The notes under the pieces were generated by a model that saw nothing but the letters and a program-made list of their open reading frames with translations, was not told the DNA's origin and did not search any database. A DNA stretch of 64,000 nt from assembly GCF_964656455.1 (NCBI RefSeq), contig NW_027555025.1, positions 1 to 64,000 of the forward strand. The letters are read 5' to 3'. Position numbers and translations under genes: made by a program. Shown here piece after piece: positions 37,130 to 46,679 of the stretch (within the stretch, counting starts at the first letter, position 1; the number at the start of each line of letters is the position of its first letter). The stretch comes from Halichoerus grypus. Taxonomy: Eukaryota > Chordata > Mammalia > Carnivora > Phocidae.

Positions 37130-37880
37130 CATTTCCTTTTCTTTTTTTTTTTTCAAATTGTGGTAAAAAACACATGACATGAAATCTACCCGTTTAATTC
37201 TTTTTAAGTTTGGTAGTTTTGTATTATTAACTAAATTCACATAGTTGAGCAAGAGATTGCTAGAAATTTCAAACTTGCAAATCTGAAACTCTATACCCAG
37301 GCAATAACCACCCATTCCTTTCACTCCTCAGCCCGTGGCAGCCACGGGTCCACTTTCTGTTTGTAGGAGTTGGACTGCTTTATTTTTTATTTTATTTTTC
37401 ACCAACTTTAGAGATCTCATATAAGAGGCAGCAGACAATATCGGGTGTGTGTGTGTGTGTGTGTCTGTGTGTGTGTGTAAGACTGGCTTATTTTACATAC
37501 GATATTATCCTTAAGGTTCATCCATATTTAGCGTGTGACCGAATTTCCTTCTCTTTTAAGAATAATGTTACGTTTTCTTTACTCATTCATACCATATTCT
37601 CTGAGCCCATCCATCCATCCGTTGGTGGACATTTGGATGGCTTTCTCTCGTGGGCTACTAAGAATAGTGCTCTATGAAACTAGAAGTGCAGGTACCCCTT
37701 TCAGATCCTGATTTCAGTTTTGGGCGATACATATTCAGAAGTGGGATTACCGGATCATATGGTATCTCTCTTTTTAATTTTTGGAGGAGCCTCCACACTG
37801 TTTTCCACAGCAGCTATGGTGTTTCACATTCCCACCCAACAGCGCTCCAATTTCTTCACATCCCTCCACAGCGCTGCCCG
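37130..37880 (-). mobile_element. L1 3' end, antisense, entering the left arm
   Basis: TTGTGGTAAAAAACACATGA, GACTGGCTTATTTTACATAC, AAGGTTCATCCATATTTAGC, CCGTTGGTGGACATTTGGAT and TGTTTTCCACAGCAGCTATG follow an L1 3' UTR order. A (GT)n tract is at 37445-37479. The part from 37408 is matched by the right arm (about 63530-64000). Confidence 0.78.
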
Positions 37881-38320
37881 ATACAGCCAAGTCTTTTGTG
37901 ACAAGAAGGGTCAGCTGAGGTGGCAACCTTCGTAGTTGTCTTCTTCTAAGAAATTGCCACAGCTTTCTATCAACCACCACCCTGATCAGTCAGCAAATAT
38001 TGAAGCAAGACCCTCCCATCAGCTAAAAGATTACAACGTGCTAAAAGCTCAGACGACGGTTAGCATTTATTAGCAAGAAAATATTTTTTAATTCAACATG
38101 GTTTAATTTTTATTTTTTTAGAGATAATGCTATTGTACACTTACTAGACGACAGTGTAGTGTAATAAACATAACTTTTGTGTGCACTGGGAAACCAGAAA
38201 AAAAATGACTTCCAGAAAAATATTAATTATTGAATTATTTGCTTTATGGTGGCATTTGCATTATTGTGGTGGCCTGGAACTAAATCTGCACGATCTCTGA
38301 GATCTGCTTGTACTAAATAA
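37881..38320 (-). mobile_element. Tigger1-like DNA transposon fragment (left arm)
   Basis: Matches in reverse the Tigger1 end (AGGCAGATCTCAGAGATCG on the right arm), then GTTTCCCAGTGCACACAAAA, TGCTAACCGTCGTCTGAGCT and CTGACTGATCAGGGTGGTGG. The L1 piece adjoins it at about 37880. Confidence 0.75.
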
Positions 38321-38989
38321 ACGGATATGAATTAATGCAGTAACACACACACACACACTTTAGATTGTATAGACCCAAGTGTGCTGGTCCTTCTCAAGTT
38401 ATTGCCCTGCACTCCCCTGGCCTGCGCTCCCTCGCCCTCTGGTGGCTGTCATGTGTACCTGCAGCAAATCTTTGTCTTCCTTGAGGACAGCCCCCCACTT
38501 GCACCCCCCTTCTCCCTCCAGGCAGTCCCAGGGCTGGGAAGAGCTTCCCCTGTTGTTAGCATCTGGGAGTCTCCCCCTGCTTTTTCCTCACTTTCTGGGC
38601 AACTCTCCTTTTGTGTGTATATGAGTTAGGTATATTATACAAATTGTGTGAGCATGGTTTCTTTCTTTCTTTCTTTAAATTTTTTTTACAATTTTGCAGC
38701 TTTCTTTACTGTTCTATTATCCTCTGTTCCTGACATACCGACTCAGGGTGCCTTGGAATCGGCATGGTGGGCTGTGTGTGTGTGTGTTTGCTTGCCATCA
38801 AGGGAAAAACCTTCATTTTCACTGTATAAAATTTAGAAACGTCTAAAGAGCAAACAATAACTTAAACAAAAGAAAAACGTTTAAAAAAGTTAACAAGAGG
38901 AGAAAAAAATTGTAAACCTTAAACTACGATAAGTTAATTTATGAATTTAAAGCTAGTCTAATCAAAATATTATGAAGTTGGAATAGTGG

Positions 38990-39459
38990 ATTTTTTTTCC
39001 AATTTTTTTAAATCAAAATTTATTCAGATATATATTAAATTACTTGTACAGACTTCTAACACATGCTCGTGAGTATCAAAATGGCATACAAAAATGCTCA
39101 TGCCATAGAAAAATGTTATTTTAAATGTTTGTATCCATGCCAAATTTCAATAGTTGTTAAAGTAATTGTGGATCTTTATTTTAAATCAAAATACAATACT
39201 TAATATTATCTAATTCTAGAGGGTCTGATGATGTGAAAACAATATATTTGTAAGAATTATAGGAAATGACACTTTACTGGAGAATACTATCTGAAAACTA
39301 TAATGCTAAATCTACTTAAATAAAAGCAATTGTAATATCAATTAAATAGCAGTATCTAAACCAAAAAGAGATAAGTCAAAACTACTTCAAAGACAGAAAA
39401 CACATGCAGATGTAATGCCGTGGTTGTGGGCGTTCAGGACCGGGTTGCGGTGAGCTCAG
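38990..39459 (-). other. Retained 3' UTR and retroposition tail of the left retrogene
   Basis: Mirror of 61949-62420. On the minus strand the AATAAA signal is at 39024-39019, followed by an A-rich run (T-rich on plus, about 38991-39010). About 12 differences from the right copy were counted over 420 bp, several times the density seen in the coding region. Confidence 0.55.
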
Positions 39460-40968
39460 TCAAACCTGCGGGTGTCCCTGGATGCGTGAGCCCTCGCGGC
39501 CTGGCTCTTCTCCTTCCTGGGGGTGCTGAGGATCCAGGGGGTCCCCTGACACTTCTGGGCCTCCATGGGCTGCCTGTGGGGGAGCAGGAGCAAAACGGCC
39601 ACTTGGGAAAGGCGGGAAGTTGAACTCCGCTTTGGCCAACATTTGCCTGATGGGATCATTTTCTTTCCTTAGCTCCTTGACTTTTCGCTCTGTGAGCACA
39701 GCTGCCATCCAGCTCTCCTGGACTTTATTCGCATAGAAGAGGATGTCCTTTAGACAGTGCGAGGTGCTCTCCTCCAGTTCTCTGCGGGTGTCTTCGGCCA
39801 TCTTCTTGTAGAAGTTGCAAATCTGAGTTGCGGACTCGATGTTTCCACACGTGTAGGAAAGACTCTTCTCAATGTCTGAGCACTGCGCTTCCTTCTCCAA
39901 TGATTTTCTCTCAAGTTCCCTGGTGTATTCTTGATATAATTGAGGCAGAAGTTGAAGCTTCCGTTTCAACTGCTGAATCTCACTTTGAAGCTGTGAATTT
40001 TCCGTCTGCAAAGAGGCTTCCTTGGCTCGAAGATCTGTTATTTGTCCCATAAGCTCATCATTGATTCGCTTTTCTTCCCACAGTTGTCTGGCTAGTTCCT
40101 CATTTTTCTCTTCAGCACTTTGAAGGGACACATTGGAATCAGCATCGTCAGTGACACCCTTCAGATCACCCTCTGACCGATGGATGGGCTGATTGTCCTT
40201 TTCTGCTTCCCTCTTTTGCTTGACTTCCCAGTTGACGTGACCCAAGAGATCTCCAAGGAGACCAGGCCAGGGGATGGCCTTCAGAAGGTTTTCACCCAGT
40301 GGTATTAACTGGCTGACTTTCTCTTTCAGAGCCCGCTGCATTCCTGCGTTCGACTGCTCTAGCCTTTCTTTCTCCTGCTCCGTTTCCTGGAGTCTCTGCT
40401 TCCATCTCGCGATTTCTTGGGCGAGCAGTTCTGGACTCTCTAGAACGTCAGTGTTTCCATTCAAATCGTCCATTATTTTCTTCCAAAGTTGTTTTCCATT
40501 CTTCTCTGACATTCTTAAGATGGGTCTATCACCAGTCACTTGGGAAAGTTTAGGAGGCTGGGTCTTCTGCGCCATTTTCAGAAAGTCAATGGTGTTCTGA
40601 AGTGCCAGCCTACAGCGGTTAGTACTTACTGCTGAGAAGCATAAGGTTTGTAATGTGGGAAGACTGGCCTCCACCCCGGGCAGCCCTAGGGCATCATCAG
40701 CTTGTGTCATTGGTCCCATATTCCCACTACCTTTTCCACAGACTTTAGCGTGGGCCAAACACCTTTTGCCTAGCACCTTCACACTTCTCCAAATGTGTCG
40801 TTTCTTCGCTGTCAAAACCAGTATTAAAATATATGCCAGGATCTCCCAGGGAAACTCATGGAGAACTGAAACATGTCTCCAGCTTTCAGAAATCACCAGC
40901 AGGGCACCCCACAGGGGCTCTAGGACCAACTGGAAAGTGGATCTGATGGCAGGCAGCAGGCCCTCCAT
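39460..40968 (-). CDS. cTAGE5/MIA2-family (TANGO1-like) coiled-coil retrogene, left copy
   Basis: Intronless ORF of 502 codons plus stop. I place the start at the ATG at 40968-40966 (context GCCATGG, a strong Kozak match). Reading from the in-frame GTG at 40986 would add six residues but has no ATG. Residues ~40-54 form a hydrophobic membrane segment (FPWEILAYILILVL) followed by KKR. Two coiled-coil blocks follow (roughly residues 175-215 and 285-440), then a Pro-rich tail from ~449 (FPPFPSGRFAPAPP). The order membrane segment, coiled coil, Pro-rich region and motifs such as LQTENSQL and RKEN resemble cTAGE5/MIA2 and short TANGO1, which act at ER exit sites in large-cargo secretion. The long Pro-rich COPII-binding region and the SH3/signal-peptide N-terminus are missing. 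Lack of introns indicates a retrocopy. Expression and function are unknown; it could be an intact but non-functional copy. Confidence 0.85.
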   Translation of the reverse strand: MEGLLPAIRSTFQLVLEPLWGALLVISESWRHVSVLHEFPWEILAYILILVLTAKKRHIWRSVKVLGKRCLAHAKVCGKGSGNMGPMTQADDALGLPGVEASLPTLQTLCFSAVSTNRCRLALQNTIDFLKMAQKTQPPKLSQVTGDRPILRMSEKNGKQLWKKIMDDLNGNTDVLESPELLAQEIARWKQRLQETEQEKERLEQSNAGMQRALKEKVSQLIPLGENLLKAIPWPGLLGDLLGHVNWEVKQKREAEKDNQPIHRSEGDLKGVTDDADSNVSLQSAEEKNEELARQLWEEKRINDELMGQITDLRAKEASLQTENSQLQSEIQQLKRKLQLLPQLYQEYTRELERKSLEKEAQCSDIEKSLSYTCGNIESATQICNFYKKMAEDTRRELEESTSHCLKDILFYANKVQESWMAAVLTERKVKELRKENDPIRQMLAKAEFNFPPFPSGRFAPAPPQAAHGGPEVSGDPLDPQHPQEGEEPGREGSRIQGHPQV

Positions 40969-41040
40969 GGCTGTGTAGGGCTCCACAGCTCTGCCTCCAA
41001 GGGCCAGTGTTCTATGGGTCTCAACTGAGGCTCAGAACCC

Positions 41041-41053
41041 TGGGGGGGGGGGG
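41041..41053 (-). repeat. 12-base G/C homopolymer upstream of the left retrogene
   Basis: G12 on the plus strand, about 75 bp upstream of the ATG. The mirror tract in the right arm is C12 at about 60354-60365, with a one-base difference just beside it. Confidence 0.85.
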
Positions 41054-41189
41054 TGCTCTGTCTCTAAGGTAAACATGTGCCCGGCAACAGAGCAGATCAG
41101 TTGGGGTGGGGAAGGGGGAGGCCAGCCAGCTTCTAGAAGACAGTTTCCCCCTAACTTTGCCCTCAAATAGAAAGTGATCTCACTTCACT

Positions 41190-41390
41190 GAGTTCCCCCC
41201 CAACCTTTATTGAGATACAATTCACATATCATACAAATCATCCATTTTAAGTGTACAAGTCCACGAATTTTTAGCATATATAAAGAATTATATAACCATC
41301 ACAATAAGCTTATTTTAGAACAGTTCCATTACTGTAAAAAAAAGACCTTGCCAAACCTGTCATTTCTATCCTCTTTGCCCCCTTAGGCTG
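41190..41390 (-). mobile_element. Old L1 3'-UTR-like fragment (left arm)
   Basis: CTTTATTGAGATACAATTCA, TTTAAGTGTACAAGTCCACG and ATATAACCATCACAATAAGC resemble a common L1 3' end. Its mirror is at about 60018-60218 in the right arm. Confidence 0.55.
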
Positions 41391-42626
41391 TCAGTAGGAA
41401 ATCTAAAAATTTCTGGGCTTGACAAGTAACCTTAGGGCAAACCTTTCTTCCCAGTTGATGTACCTATCCACATAAGCAGTTTCTCTGTCATATTGGCTTA
41501 GCAATTCCTCCCTGTCTTGATAAGCTCTCTCATGTTTTAAAGACTTAAAAAAAGATTACTTTTTCAGGTTCTTTCACGTGTTTGCAAGTGGAGCGTGTCT
41601 CTGAGTGCTCAGGTGCACAGAAAGTCTCCCCTGGGTGCCTTATTTGCCCCACAGCTTGGATTTGAGATTTAGGATTAGTCTCCCAGATGAATAAGCATCA
41701 CTGAGCAGGGCTGGGTCCTGGAACAGGCCTGGCGGTTTGCCATGAGCTTGTGGTACTCAGTTCTGCTGCTTTTGTATATGAAGCCACCTTCACTGGAAAT
41801 GCCTTCCAGTTTGCTGACGGTATCAGATTTTTATGGCCCACGAAGTCACGGAAATTTCTCCTCTGACTGGTATAATTGCTGAAGACGCTGGCTGGCCATT
41901 CCCCAGAGAAAGAGGTCTGATGATTGAGGTGTCCTGTTTTAGAAATGGAATGTTGGGTTTGCATCATCTGATAGGCTGACTCTTCCAAACTTGGGAATAT
42001 TTACTCTATTTTCCAAAATAAACACCATCCATACCGGTTCCCCAAAAAACTAAAATAGAGAAGCATAGGTTCAAAGATCTTTCTGTTCAAAAGACCTCTT
42101 AAGACGTACACACAAGACACTATAGAATTGAACTCATAGAGGTCCTCTTCTTATCTTATTGCCCTGGATAATACAGTCATAACATCTAGACTTAGTGTCT
42201 TCATTGGTTAGTTTTATATATACGGTTCTTCTTGAAGGGAAGCAAGTGGGGTTTGTCTGTCTTTCTCACTGCTGGTCCCCCACAGAGCCTAGCACAGAGC
42301 CTGTACAACTTTACTAAGGTTCACGATTCAAAAAGGAACCATGTGAATAATGAATCCAAGAATTCAGACCACAGATTTGGAACAAAGCGTATGAGTTTCA
42401 GAGAAGTAGACATTTTGGAAGAAAACTGTCCTTTTAACCCTAGATGCATTGTGAAACCATGTTTCTTTCCAAGGTCTTAGAGAAAAAGAAAGCCCTGAGT
42501 GTATTCCACTGCAAATGAGCAGGAAACAGCGTGAGTACTTAATGTGCTCAAAGTGACCACCTCTGTTTGAGAGCTAGCCAGGGATTCTTGAGAGCAGCCG
42601 ATTTTCCTCATGAAAACTATGGGATT

Positions 42627-42829
42627 GGGGCACCTGGGTGGCTCAGATGGTTAAGCGTCTGTCTTCGGCTCGGGTCGTGATCCCAGAGTCCTGGGATCGA
42701 GCCCCGCATCGGGCTCCCTGCTCGGCGGAGAGCCTGCTTCTCCTTCTCCCTCTGCCTGCTTCTTCCCCTGCTTGTACACTCTCTCTCTCTGTCAAAAATA
42801 AATACAATCTTCAAAAAAAAAAAAAGAAA
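42627..42829 (+). mobile_element. CAN-SINE shared by both arms (left copy)
   Basis: Full-length, with target-site duplications GAAAACTATGGGATT on both sides (about 42612 and 42830). The mirror copy at 58574-58778 has the same duplications, so insertion preceded arm duplication. Confidence 0.97.
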
Positions 42830-43366
42830 GAAAACTATGGGATTATGGGCAAAATAACAAAATGGGGGTCATGAGAATCCTGAGAACGACCGGATGGTAG
42901 GACAGATCTGCGTTCACATCTCTGCTGTGTCCTGTGGACTCATCCTATTTTTTCCAGCCTTTCTTTCCGCCTCTGTGGGATGGATGTCTTAGATTTATTG
43001 TAAGATGATGGGGCACTTCAGCACCATGCCTGGCATATGGGACAAGTTCCATGTATGTTGGGTTTTGTTCATTTCTGTTCCATGATTTGAAAAAATAGCC
43101 ATGAGAATACTTCTCTGGTTTTTTTAAGGATTGAAAAAAAAAAAAAAACCACATAAAATAGGTAAGCTATTTTACCATAAGTTGATGTTGATCGTAAGAC
43201 AAAACTAGATTGGAAAAAAAAAATCTTCAACTAAAAGGGGCTTGTTGTTTGTCTGCAAGCACAGCCATATGCAAGAAATAGGGGCCAGAATCAAATTAGA
43301 AGAAAAAGGTGGGAGGGATTCATTCACACACACTCTCTATAACTTATTTAAAGTAAACCACTAAGA

Positions 43367-43720
43367 CAGTGCTTCTCAAACTTGACTTTGTATCATGGGA
43401 GGCCTTGTTAAAACACAGATTGTTGTCAACTCCCTCCATCCCCCCAGCCCTGCCATTTCTGATTCTACACTATAGGGTGGGTCCTAGGAATTTTCATTTC
43501 AAATAAGAGGATAGTAATATTCTAATGCTGGTCCTGGGACCACACTTTGAGAACCATTGCCATGGAGGTGATTCTCAACCTTGGTTGTACCTTGAGATCA
43601 CCTGGGGAGCTTTACAAAATACCGATGCCTGGGCTCAACCCAAACATCAGTTGAGAAGTTCTGATTTCACTGGTTCTGGGTGGAGTCTGGATGTCAGGAG
43701 TTTTAAAAGCTTTTAATGTG
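43367..43720 (+). mobile_element. Two MER5-like hAT fragments (left arm)
   Basis: First: CAGTGCTTCTCAAACTTGAC to ACCACACTTTGAGAACCATT, a MER5A-type terminal-repeat pair. Second: TGATTCTCAACCTTGGTTGT onward, including GATCACCTGGGGAGCTTTAC, a partial related copy. Mirror copies lie at about 57690-58041. Confidence 0.8.
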
Positions 43721-43769
43721 CAAAAGTTAAAAATAATTTCCCTGTCCGTTCTGGTATATTTTAGAAAAG

Positions 43770-43935
43770 AATCATTCAATTATTCATTCATTCAATAAAT
43801 ATCAGTCGAGTATCTACTATAACCTGGGCTCTGTTCGAGGTGCTAGGGATATGGATATAAATCGGACGGACAGAGGAAGACTGCCACATTGATAACTCAT
43901 GAGGTGACTGGCATACCAATGAACATATTTACAGA
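43770..43935 (-). repeat. L2 3'-end relic (left arm)
   Basis: Contains ATTCATTCATTCAATAAATA and GTGCTAGGGATATGGATATA, an L2-type order. Mirror at about 57473-57638. Confidence 0.65.
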
Positions 43936-43956
43936 GAGCTGTTAAGAGCTGTAAGT

Positions 43957-44115
43957 GGGGGCACCTGGGTGGCTCAGTTGGTTAAGCAACTGCCTGCGGC
44001 TCCCATCATGATCCCGGGGCCTTGGGATCAAGCCCCATGTTGGGGCTTCTCCCTCTGCCTGTGTTCTTTCTCTCTCTGTCAAATAAATAAATAAAATCTT
44101 AAAAAAAAAAAAAAA
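43957..44115 (+). mobile_element. CAN-SINE, internally shortened (left arm)
   Basis: Head GGGGCACCTGGGTGGCTCAG, then CCATGTTGGGGCTTCTCCCT joins directly: the usual GGCTCCCTGCTCAG section is missing. Same deletion in the mirror copy. Confidence 0.95.
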
Positions 44116-44460
44116 GCTATAGGTGGAGGGCAATGAGGTTTAAGTGGGCAAACACTTCATTAAGGAACTCTGAACTTAGTTTTGAAGAATGAGCCTTTTT
44201 TATGGGCAGAGACTGAGGGGAAGAAGATTTTGGCGAGAGGTCTGGGACTGGGAGTGGACACAGGATGTGTTCACAGGTGTTCTCAGGGAGCTGGAGCCTG
44301 GTTAGGTGGTATGCAAGGAGGTGGGAGAAGTTGTCTAGAATCAGGGGAAGTGTTTCAAGATTCTGGGAGGAGAGTGATACAACTGGGTTTGATCACTAGC
44401 TACATCGAGAGATAGAAGACCTACCTGAGAAATGTTCTTTAGATAGAATAATCTCTATCA

Positions 44461-44656
44461 TTTTTTAAAGATTTTATTTATTTATTTGACAGAGAGAGAC
44501 ACAGCGAGGGAGGGAGCACAAGGAGGGGGAGAGGGAGAGGGAGAAGCAGGCTTCCCGCCGAGCAGGGAGCCCGATGCGGGGCTCGATCCCAGGACCCTGG
44601 GATCATGACCTGAGCAGAAGGCAGATGCTTAACGACTGAGTCACCCAGGCACCCCA
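44461..44656 (-). mobile_element. CAN-SINE at the inner edge of the left arm
   Basis: Full-length antisense element. Its tail side joins arm sequence (minus strand: CTTTAAAAAATGATAGAGAT), but its head side is followed by AAAACAAGCAGTTTAAAGTT, with no target-site duplication. The body differs from the SINE at the right boundary. Confidence 0.93.
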
Positions 44657-45639
44657 AAACAAGCAGTTTAAAGTTTGGTGTTGAGACCTAGAAAACCCAG
44701 ACTAAAGGTAAGCCAAGGTTTGTCATCACAAGAAGGGGAGGACTACACAGGCAGGAAACAGAACTCAAATGAATTTCAAAGGAGAGAAAGTCACCACTTA
44801 ACCCAGGCAGATTTTTGACCCAGAGCCTTGCTGTGTAAATGGAATTCTATTTCCCAGGGACCTCTGAAGCCAGGACTGCTGAGAACGTTCACTTGCTTTT
44901 GCAATTGGAACATTAGAAGTTTACATCAAGATGGCAGGGACTCTTGTACCTTTCTGTAAATTCCTAAGACCCAGGGGATTCATAGGACAGCTAGAGCATA
45001 TATGAAAACCCACTGAGCCTTTCCTTTTTCCTTCAGCTTAATACTTGTGAGCCCAAACAATCCAGATTTCAAAAAATATTCAAAATTGCTATTTCCTTTA
45101 GAACATATTCAGGACATAGGCTGAGGTCTTAGGAAATACAGAAATGAGTAAGCTGGCACTCGACATGTAAAAGATGTATCTTTAGTGTAAAGCTTTTATT
45201 GTTGTTTGGGAGGAATGGGAAGATGTGATAGAAATAAAATGGAATTGGACTCTGAGTAGTCAAAGTCACTAACAATTTGGGGGCCAAGGGAGGGGGGTAA
45301 GAGCACGGTGCAGTCCTTACAAATAATTTAATATTTGCCCTGGCCATTGGGGCATAACCCATTGCTTTTTAAAAGGACCACAGGGTTCCTTATCTCTCTG
45401 TCTTTGTACTTTGGTGGATCCCCATAAACAAATGTGTATTTATCTTGCAAGCCTCAGCACAAACTCAACCCCAAGCCCCTCCTGAATTCTGACTGCTCAC
45501 TACTGGGTTGAGCACACGTTTTCCCCGGTGCTTACACTCCTTCCCTGTTCGTCTCCCACCACATGTGCAAGGACAATGGCTATGTCCACTCTCCCTTGGC
45601 TGACAGGGTTTAGTACCTGAAACACATGTTCAGTAGTGG

Positions 45640-45840
45640 TCTGTCCCATTAACGCATGACCCGGTGGCCTTCAATCAGAGAGGACTGGCTTCAGTCTAGG
45701 CCTCAGCACTTACAAGTGTGTGACAGCGAATTCTCTCCAACTTATTAAACCTCTGTTTCTTCTCACACAGGAAGAGAACACAGGATCCTTTGTGAGGACA
45801 AAATGGAATGACTTGTGCAAAGCACTCAGCCCAATTCATC
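45640..45840 (+). repeat. MIR-like relic
   Basis: CTGGCTTCAGTCTAGGCCTC, TTATTAAACCTCTGTTTCTT and TTGTGCAAAGCACTCAGCCC follow the MIR order. Confidence 0.6.
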
Positions 45841-45918
45841 AAAGTAGAGAGAAAATACAACAAACTTTTATGGATCTATCAACTAGCTTGGTTGAATTTA
45901 GATTATTTTCAAGATCTG

Positions 45919-46166
45919 TTTTAAAAATCTGTGGTTCCCAAACTGTGTGCCACAGGGAACTCGTAGGAATGCCATCGTATGTTTTTAGTTTTCAAGGGAC
46001 ACATGGGGACATTGGACACCTCACAACCATTACTATCAAAATTTTTGGACTCTAAATACTTAATAAAGGGAACCTTTAGATGTTTCTTTCAGCTTGGGTA
46101 GCATCACAAAAGAATGGAGATAATAAAGGTGCTATGAACCAAGAAAATTGGGAATCTCTGCTTTAG
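45919..46166. mobile_element. hAT-type non-autonomous element
   Basis: Inverted termini: ATCTGTGGTTCCCAAACT at the left, and GGGAATCTCTGCTTTAG at the right (reverse complement CTAAAGCAGAGATTCCC). About 250 bp without a transposase frame. Confidence 0.6.
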
Positions 46167-46281
46167 AAAATTTTTTTTTTAAATAAAACATTACAATTGT
46201 AGCTATAGCCTCTGTGGGTTTGTACCTCTCTCTTCCCATTTAAAGGAACTACAAATCTGAAATTTGAAAATTGACACTTTC

Positions 46282-46486
46282 TTTTTTTAAAAAGATTTTA
46301 TTTATCCATTTGAGAGAGAGAGAGAGTGCGAGCACACACAAGCGGGGGGAGAGGCAGAGGGAGAGAGAGAAGCAGACTCGCCGCTGAGCAGGGAGCCCAA
46401 CACAGGGCTCCATTGATCCGAGGATCCTGAGATCATTATTTGAACTGAAGGCAGAAGCTTAACTGACTGAGCCACCCAGGTGCCTC
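46282..46486 (-). mobile_element. CAN-SINE
   Basis: Antisense, full length, ends GAGCCACCCAGGTGCCTC. Confidence 0.93.
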
Positions 46487-46679
46487 TGATAACTTACACT
46501 TTTATTAATATTTTTATGTTTTCATTGCACATTTTCTTCCATGTGCATAAATCATATTATTTTTGTATGTTTGGCGCTTGACATAAATAGTGTCAGGTAC
46601 ATTATCTTTCCTGAACTTGCTTTTTTTCTACCATGCACTGATACACACTCTCTTAATTGGTATTAGTTTATAATAAATA

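Larger units (their letters stand above)
37408..44460. repeat. Left arm of a large inverted repeat
   Basis: This block is the reverse complement of 56945-64000. Paired anchors give an almost constant coordinate sum: 37408 with 64000, 39460 with 61948, 40968 with 60440 (each 101408) and 44460 with 56945 (101405). Shared content, from outside to inside, is an L1 3' fragment, a Tigger1-like fragment, the cTAGE-family gene, an old L1-like fragment, a CAN-SINE with target-site duplications, two MER5-like elements, an L2 3' end and a second CAN-SINE. Hand comparison gives about 1% difference in the coding region and 2-3% in sampled flanks. The two SINEs at 42627 and 43957 exist in both arms at the same sites, so they were inserted before duplication. 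The outer limit cannot be seen because the partner arm reaches the window end. Confidence 0.97.

Noticed and set aside
40274..40978. Opposite-strand ORFs over the retrogene (108 and 107 codons, repeated in the other arm)
   Set aside because: Shadows of the coiled-coil frame; they mirror its conservation and have no domains.
40969..40986. GTG start for the left retrogene (508 residues), likewise 60422 in the right copy
   Set aside because: GTG is not a normal mammalian start; an in-frame ATG with strong Kozak context follows six codons later.
42627..42700. tRNA gene in SINE heads
   Set aside because: The A/B-box-like sequence belongs to dispersed tRNA-derived SINEs with tails and target-site duplications, not to a tRNA gene.
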